This document shows positions 5,108-8,950 of a DNA stretch of 8,950 bases, piece by piece. The number at the start of each line of letters is the position of its first letter. Within the stretch, counting starts at the first letter, position 1. The DNA is taken from assembly GCA_021741285.1 (NCBI GenBank), contig JAIOYD010000046.1, positions 1 to 8,950 on the forward strand, written 5' to 3'. The DNA is from Rickettsiaceae bacterium. GTDB lineage: Bacteria; Pseudomonadota; Alphaproteobacteria; Rickettsiales; Rickettsiaceae. The notes beneath the pieces were generated by a model. The model was not told where the DNA came from. It ran no database searches and saw nothing but the letters and a program-made list of their open reading frames with translations. The position numbers were made by a program, and so were the translations under genes.

Positions 5108-7848
5108 TGCTAACAATAGAAAAACAATTTAGTAATTTTGCCAAATTTTGTGGTTTTAAAGTAGAGGGCGAAAGAGGATTTAACCCAATGCACGAAACTA
5201 TGGAAGCCTTAGAGCAAAATACTAAAGGAGCAAAACCTCTTAGTTCATCGCTGCTATACAAATTTGCTGAGGATAGTAGCGGGGTTGTATTTAGTGAAGG
5301 GAGTATTGGTTGTTGGTTTGAAATCGATCCTATTGTCGGTAGCAATGATTCTATTGAGAAAAACTTCACTTTGTTTTTTGCCGATGAGTTACCAGCTGGC
5401 GGTTACCTCCAGTTCCTTATAATTGCTTCACATGAGGTGGAGCATATTTTAGATATGTGGCAAAGTGGACGTAAATATGGCGGACAACCACTAGAGAAGA
5501 TGACTGCTTATAGGAGGCATTTTATTGAGAATTTAGCGAGTGATTTTGCCTCTGCTGGTGATGGCAGACTTGCTCGCAATTATCGCAGTTTTGTAACCTA
5601 TTCAATCAAGGATGGTGGTGATAAAGCAGTTGAGTCTTTGCTTAAGTTTAAAAAGAAATTAGAAAACAAATTAAGGGCAGAAAACCTTAATCCAAAAAGT
5701 TGCACTGCAGCTGATTTAATTGTTGTTGGTCGTGATTTACTGCAAATGAATTTGAACAAAAAAACGAAAAGACAACAAAAACCAAAATATAACATTTTGA
5801 ATAATCTAGCTGATCAAATACTCGAACCGTTAGTGCCAAACACTGTGGAAATCGATCAAATTACTCACCATAATACAGGTTTAGTATCAAAAGTATTTGC
5901 CCCAAAAGAACTACCCGAATCATTTTGCCTTGCTCAAATGATTAACCTACTTGGCAATGATCACCGAAGTATCCCAGGCAGATTTGTGATTTCTTATACG
6001 GTAGCTAATAATCTCGGGTCAAAGGGATCGTCTGCAATGAATGCAGCTGGTAGTAGATCTATTCACGCAGCTCAGAAATCATATACCAAAAATGACCTGG
6101 TTGCACAAGAAGAAGCTAGGCAATGGGTTGAAGTCAAGGCTCTACATAAAAAGGGTGAAAGCTTCTTGCAGGAATCAATGTTAGTGATGCTCACAGCTCC
6201 AAGTAATGAGATTGAGATAGCTGAAGAAGTGCTAAAGAGTTTGTACAATACCTATGATTGGAAGCTAGAGCCGTACAAGCGTATTATGCGTATTGCTTCT
6301 TTGGCAATGTTACCGATGATGCAATATTCCTACTGGCAGGCATTGAAGTTTTTTAAGCTAACCAGATATGCGCTTAGCGGCGAAGTTATCGCCAAATTAC
6401 CGATTCAAGAAGAATGGAAAGGAGTTCCGACATCAGGAGCATTGTTTATAGGAAGGCGTGGCCAGATATTTAACTGGGATCCGTTTTATCGTATTGGCGG
6501 TGGCGGTAACTACAATTTTGTTGTTATGGCACCTCCTGGGTCAGGCAAGACATTCACCTTGCTAGAAGTAGCTCAAAGTATGGTATCAAAGGACGTTGCA
6601 GTATTTGTCCTGGATATCGGTGCTAGCTACAAAAACATTTGCAAAGTGCTGGATGGAGAGATGATACAGTTTAACCATAGTTGTAATATTTCTTTAAATC
6701 CATTTGCGTCTTTGGCAGATAGTGGCGCGGTGTTAATGAAGGCACTGCAGTTGATGGAGCAAGGCATTGACGATGAGGAAATACAATTAAAGACTGGATT
6801 AAGTCATGAAAGAATAGAGGCACTACGCATTGGAAAAAGTGGAGCAAGTGCCAGAGTAAAGGAAAGTGATGGTATTGAAATTCTAGGGATTAATGGATGG
6901 GATGAATCAGGCAATATTAAAACTCATTTTGTTACTAAGGACTCGATTATTTATGCCAAGGCCATGCTATCTACAATGTGCGGGGTTAATGGTGATGTTT
7001 GGGGAGAAGCAATAATTGAAAGAGCTATTAATGAGGGAGTAGCAAAATATGGAAGAGAGCTAGATATCACTAAACTTTGTCAAGTATTAGACAATCTAAA
7101 AGATAGAAAAGGTGAAGCAGTAGAAGGAGCATCAAGATTTGCTGATTGTCTTTATCCATACACAGAAGATGGTACCCATGGCCGATTTTTTGCCAGTGGT
7201 GCAGATGCAAGTTTCAAAAAGGAGCTAACAGTCTTTGAGCTTGAGGAATTAAAAAATGATGAGCCGCTTTTAGCAGTTGTCTTGCAGGTCATACTAATGC
7301 AAATAACGATGCAATTTCTGTGTGGAGATAGATCCAAACGTTTCATGCTAATTGTTGATGAAGCTTGGCTTATTCTAGATTTTGCCGCAAATTTTCTAGA
7401 GAGATTTGCCAGAACGGTAAGAAAATACGGTGGTAGTCTAGGTGTGTGTACCCAGGATTTGTCTAGTTTTAGCAATGCTTGTGGAAAACGTAAGTCCCAA
7501 GCGGCGGTTCTTGAATGCTCAACATGGAAATTGATATTACAGCAGAAAGAAGAGGGAGTAGCATCATTTAATGCTTCTGAGAGTTACAAAAAATTCGCGC
7601 CATTAATTGCAAGCGTTAAGAAATGTAGTCAAAACAAATATTCAGAAATTTTGATTAATACCGATGGAACAACAGTTGTTGGTAGGCTTGCGACAGATGC
7701 TTATTCAACGGCAATGTTTTCAACTGAAGACACTGACTTTAAATTCTTGGTGGAAAAGGAAAGGGAGGGGCTTAGCAAACATGAGGCGATAATGGCATTG
7801 TCGAAGAAATACGGCAAACTGCCTGAACTGAATAGAGAATTGAATTAA
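5107..7848 (+). CDS. traC: TraC, F-type T4SS assembly ATPase
   Basis: 913 residues (F TraC has about 875). The N-terminal TraC-specific half covers about 1-430, and an ATPase core of the VirB4 type follows. Walker A is APPGSGKT at 475-482 (bases 6529-6552), preceded by a glycine-rich stretch. LDIGASYKN follows at about 505-513, then ISLNPFAS. Walker B is FMLIVDEAW, with Asp751 and Glu752 (bases 7357-7362), followed by a C-terminal helical region with VCTQDLSSF. It is a cytoplasmic, membrane-associated ATPase that powers pilus assembly. Unusual: between NPF and the normal continuation at about 608 lies an extra segment (about 545-607) with a helix-turn-helix-like motif, described in the findings. 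GGGGAAG (5093-5099) is a good ribosome-binding site for ATG 5107, which overlaps the traV stop. Confidence 0.96.
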   Translation: MLTIEKQFSNFAKFCGFKVEGERGFNPMHETMEALEQNTKGAKPLSSSLLYKFAEDSSGVVFSEGSIGCWFEIDPIVGSNDSIEKNFTLFFADELPAGGYLQFLIIASHEVEHILDMWQSGRKYGGQPLEKMTAYRRHFIENLASDFASAGDGRLARNYRSFVTYSIKDGGDKAVESLLKFKKKLENKLRAENLNPKSCTAADLIVVGRDLLQMNLNKKTKRQQKPKYNILNNLADQILEPLVPNTVEIDQITHHNTGLVSKVFAPKELPESFCLAQMINLLGNDHRSIPGRFVISYTVANNLGSKGSSAMNAAGSRSIHAAQKSYTKNDLVAQEEARQWVEVKALHKKGESFLQESMLVMLTAPSNEIEIAEEVLKSLYNTYDWKLEPYKRIMRIASLAMLPMMQYSYWQALKFFKLTRYALSGEVIAKLPIQEEWKGVPTSGALFIGRRGQIFNWDPFYRIGGGGNYNFVVMAPPGSGKTFTLLEVAQSMVSKDVAVFVLDIGASYKNICKVLDGEMIQFNHSCNISLNPFASLADSGAVLMKALQLMEQGIDDEEIQLKTGLSHERIEALRIGKSGASARVKESDGIEILGINGWDESGNIKTHFVTKDSIIYAKAMLSTMCGVNGDVWGEAIIERAINEGVAKYGRELDITKLCQVLDNLKDRKGEAVEGASRFADCLYPYTEDGTHGRFFASGADASFKKELTVFELEELKNDEPLLAVVLQVILMQITMQFLCGDRSKRFMLIVDEAWLILDFAANFLERFARTVRKYGGSLGVCTQDLSSFSNACGKRKSQAAVLECSTWKLILQQKEEGVASFNASESYKKFAPLIASVKKCSQNKYSEILINTDGTTVVGRLATDAYSTAMFSTEDTDFKFLVEKEREGLSKHEAIMALSKKYGKLPELNRELN

Positions 7849-7849
7849 T

Positions 7850-8494
7850 ATGAGAGCCTTGATTATTTTAATACTAATCAGTTTTATGCAAAATCCGCTT
7901 GTGTTGGCTAATGATTTAGGAAAGCTAGGAAGTACATTTAAAATTGAGGAAGAGGCTTTTACGTTAATGATGAAACGCAAATTAGCAGAAATAGATATGG
8001 AAGCAGAAAGAGAAAAAATGCAAAAAATAGCTATAGATAAGGTAGAGAACCCAACTCCAGTAATTGGCATAACTGGTGCAGGCGAAAACAGGACATTTTA
8101 TTTTGATCCAACATATACGTTAGATGAGGATGCAGTGTTGCCGTGCGGTAAAATATTACATAAGGCAGGGACAACGGTAAATCCTTTAGAGCACATGGAT
8201 CTAAACAGGCGTTTATTTTTTGTCGATAGTAGAGAAGCTAACCAAGTGGAGTGGTTACAAGAGCAGCTAAATAATCCGCTTCCTGAGCAGAAAGAGCCGG
8301 TTGAAGATCGAATTATCTTAGTTGTTGGGAGCGTATTTAAGCTCAAGGAGCTACTTGGTCAAAAACACGAGGACAAGGTATATTTTGATCAAAGCGGTGA
8401 GCTAACAACGAGATTTGGTATCAAACATAGTCCGGCAATAGCTGTTCAAGAAGAGTTAAAAATACGTATTGATGAGATTAATTTAACAAACTAA
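7850..8494 (+). CDS. traW: TraW, periplasmic pilus-assembly protein
   Basis: 214 residues (F TraW has 210). The signal peptide spans 1-20, cut after VLA before NDLG. The mature start DLGKLGSTFKIEE matches the TraW type DLGTWGDLWPVKE. FDPTYTLDED, then NPLEHMDLNRRLFFVD, then QVEWLQ follow in the expected order. The C-terminal part has RIILVVGS and VYFDQSGELTTRFGI, as in F TraW (KIILVQGS, VYFDQNGVLCQRLGI). That region is thioredoxin-like and related to TrbC. TraW acts in the periplasm with TrbC in pilus assembly. The ATG lies one base after the traC stop, with no strong Shine-Dalgarno, so translation is likely coupled to traC. No separate trbI is found before it. Confidence 0.93.
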   Translation: MRALIILILISFMQNPLVLANDLGKLGSTFKIEEEAFTLMMKRKLAEIDMEAEREKMQKIAIDKVENPTPVIGITGAGENRTFYFDPTYTLDEDAVLPCGKILHKAGTTVNPLEHMDLNRRLFFVDSREANQVEWLQEQLNNPLPEQKEPVEDRIILVVGSVFKLKELLGQKHEDKVYFDQSGELTTRFGIKHSPAIAVQEELKIRIDEINLTN

Positions 8495-8496
8495 AT

Positions 8497-8502
8497 AGGT
8501 GG
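8497..8502 (+). promoter_or_regulatory. Ribosome-binding site that decides the start of the following small gene
   Basis: AGGTGG lies 5 bases before ATG 8508. A GTG at 8499 would give three more residues, but it sits inside this site, so ATG 8508 is the better start. Confidence 0.65.
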
Positions 8503-8507
8503 ATATT

Positions 8508-8846
8508 ATGCAAAATACAGAATTAAAACAAACTACAAGATTAGAAGATACCCTCTGCTGCATTGCAAACAAAATTATGAACACGCCATATAACTGGAGT
8601 TTAGTTCTAATGACAATTGTTATATGGGCTTTTGGTGGGGCTATAATTCCTTATTCGGCCAATAGTAATTTTGATATGGCGATAGCTATTAATGAATATG
8701 CCAAGCTAATAGGATTAGCGGCCATAGTATTAGGCGTTCTTAAACAAAGCTCATACTCAAAGCGTATGGTAGGACTTGGGGTCAGTTGTTACTTGCTTTC
8801 ACTTGCATCTGTTTTAATAGACCTCTTGCATAACCGCAGGGATTGA
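8508..8846 (+). CDS. Small membrane protein of unknown function, 3' end formed by an insertion sequence
   Basis: I do not recognise this 112-residue protein. A polar N-terminus with the pair Cys17-Cys18 is followed by three probable membrane segments: about 31-49 (LVLMTIVIWAFGGAII), 63-79 (EYAKLIGLAAIVLGVL) and 87-106 (VGLGVSCYLLSLASVL). It starts 13 bases after the traW stop with a good ribosome-binding site, so it belongs to the tra transcript, in the place where traU would follow in F. The insertion sequence begins at about 8818-8820. The last eight codons (encoding DLLHNRRD) and the stop at 8844-8846 therefore come from the element. The native gene may have been longer, or may have lost only a short tail. 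It does not resemble TrbI. It could be an accessory conjugation or entry-exclusion-like membrane protein, but nothing in the sequence shows that. Confidence 0.7.
   Translation: MQNTELKQTTRLEDTLCCIANKIMNTPYNWSLVLMTIVIWAFGGAIIPYSANSNFDMAIAINEYAKLIGLAAIVLGVLKQSSYSKRMVGLGVSCYLLSLASVLIDLLHNRRD
8818..8835 (+). repeat. Left terminal inverted repeat of the second insertion sequence copy
   Basis: TAGACCTCTTGCATAACC is the exact reverse complement of 122-139. The leading TA may be duplicated target, in which case the element begins at G8820. The repeat sits 45 bases before the transposase start. Confidence 0.85.
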
Positions 8847-8855
8847 TTAAACTGG

Positions 8856-8870
8856 TTGCTTTTAAAGCAA
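8856..8870. repeat. Perfect 7-bp dyad next to the transposase ribosome-binding site
   Basis: TTGCTTT and AAAGCAA flank a single T. The right arm touches the ribosome-binding site AAGGA (8869-8873) of the transposase. In RNA the central bases would open as a loop, giving a short stem that could partly hide the site and dampen transposase translation from read-through transcripts, a device known from other insertion sequences. In DNA it could be a small operator. The role is inference. Confidence 0.4.
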
Positions 8871-8879
8871 GGATATTAG

Positions 8880-8950
8880 ATGAGGTTTGAACAAATAAAG
8901 TGTGAAGCCCAAGAAGAGTTTCGCAGATTGACGGGAATCAAGCGCACAAC
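8880..8950 (+). CDS. IS5-like transposase, N-terminus (partial, runs off the window)
   Basis: ATG 8880 follows AAGGA (8869-8873) at 6 bases. The 23 full codons visible read MRFEQIK at the start and EEFRRLTGIKRTT before the edge. FRRLTG-KR-T is the signature of the N-terminal helix-turn-helix (HTH_Tnp_4 type) of IS5-like transposases whose C-terminal part is a DDE_Tnp_4 domain. It matches the kind of C-terminus found at bases 2-118, so the two fragments probably represent the two ends of the same protein. Catalytic residues are outside the window. Confidence 0.78.
   Translation, partial: MRFEQIKCEAQEEFRRLTGIKRT

Larger units (their letters stand above)
8820..8950 (+). mobile_element. Left end of a second copy of the IS5-like insertion sequence (partial)
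   Basis: It begins with the terminal repeat shared with the copy at the left edge of the window and contains the start of a transposase gene at 8880. It has the same orientation as the left copy, so the tra block lies between direct copies. It interrupts the tra operon between the small membrane-protein gene and the expected traU, and runs out of the window. Whether it is intact cannot be seen. Confidence 0.85.

Noticed and set aside
5431..5445. HEVEH in TraC, which matches the zinc-metalloprotease pattern HExxH
   Set aside because: It lies in the middle of the conserved N-terminal half of TraC with no surrounding protease domain; a five-residue match is expected by chance.

Overview
The window (about 38-40% G+C by eye) carries the first part of an F-type conjugative type IV secretion operon, cut at both ends by two copies of the same insertion sequence. 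An AT-rich genome, an F-like tra order without traP, traR or trbI, an insertion sequence of the kind abundant in obligate intracellular alphaproteobacteria, and a Ulp1-like eukaryote-directed protease next to conjugation genes together suggest a Rickettsiales-type endosymbiont carrying an integrative conjugative element like the Rickettsiales amplified genetic element. The family-level assignment is inference, and the species cannot be read from this sequence.

Layout. Bases 1-137 are the right end of an insertion sequence: the last 38 codons of its transposase, then a terminal repeat. It abuts a headless gene (about 138-1542) that encodes the C-terminal part of a Ulp1/C48-like cysteine protease passenger followed by a complete-looking autotransporter beta-barrel. 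No usable start codon remains ahead of the catalytic residues, so I call it a pseudogene created by the insertion.

From 1578 to 8494 there are eight tightly packed plus-strand genes: traA (pilin), traL, traE, traK, traB, traV, traC and traW. Several are joined by start/stop overlaps (traE/traK, traK/traB, traV/traC), so this is almost certainly one transcript. TraA forms the pilus. TraL and TraE sit in the inner membrane at the pilus base. TraV (outer-membrane lipoprotein), TraK (secretin-like) and TraB (VirB10-like) form the envelope-spanning core. TraC is the ATPase and TraW a periplasmic assembly factor. After traW comes a small unknown membrane-protein gene (8508-8846) whose last codons come from a second insertion sequence copy. 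That copy starts at about 8818-8820 and its transposase runs out of the window from 8880. traU and the later tra genes are not visible.

Most notable points: a Ulp1-like protease built as an autotransporter beside a pilus operon; the two insertion sequence copies, in the same orientation and sharing an exact 18-bp terminus, bracketing the block; a roughly 60-residue insertion with a helix-turn-helix-like motif in the TraC ATPase core; and a TraV that ends after its N-terminal conserved half.
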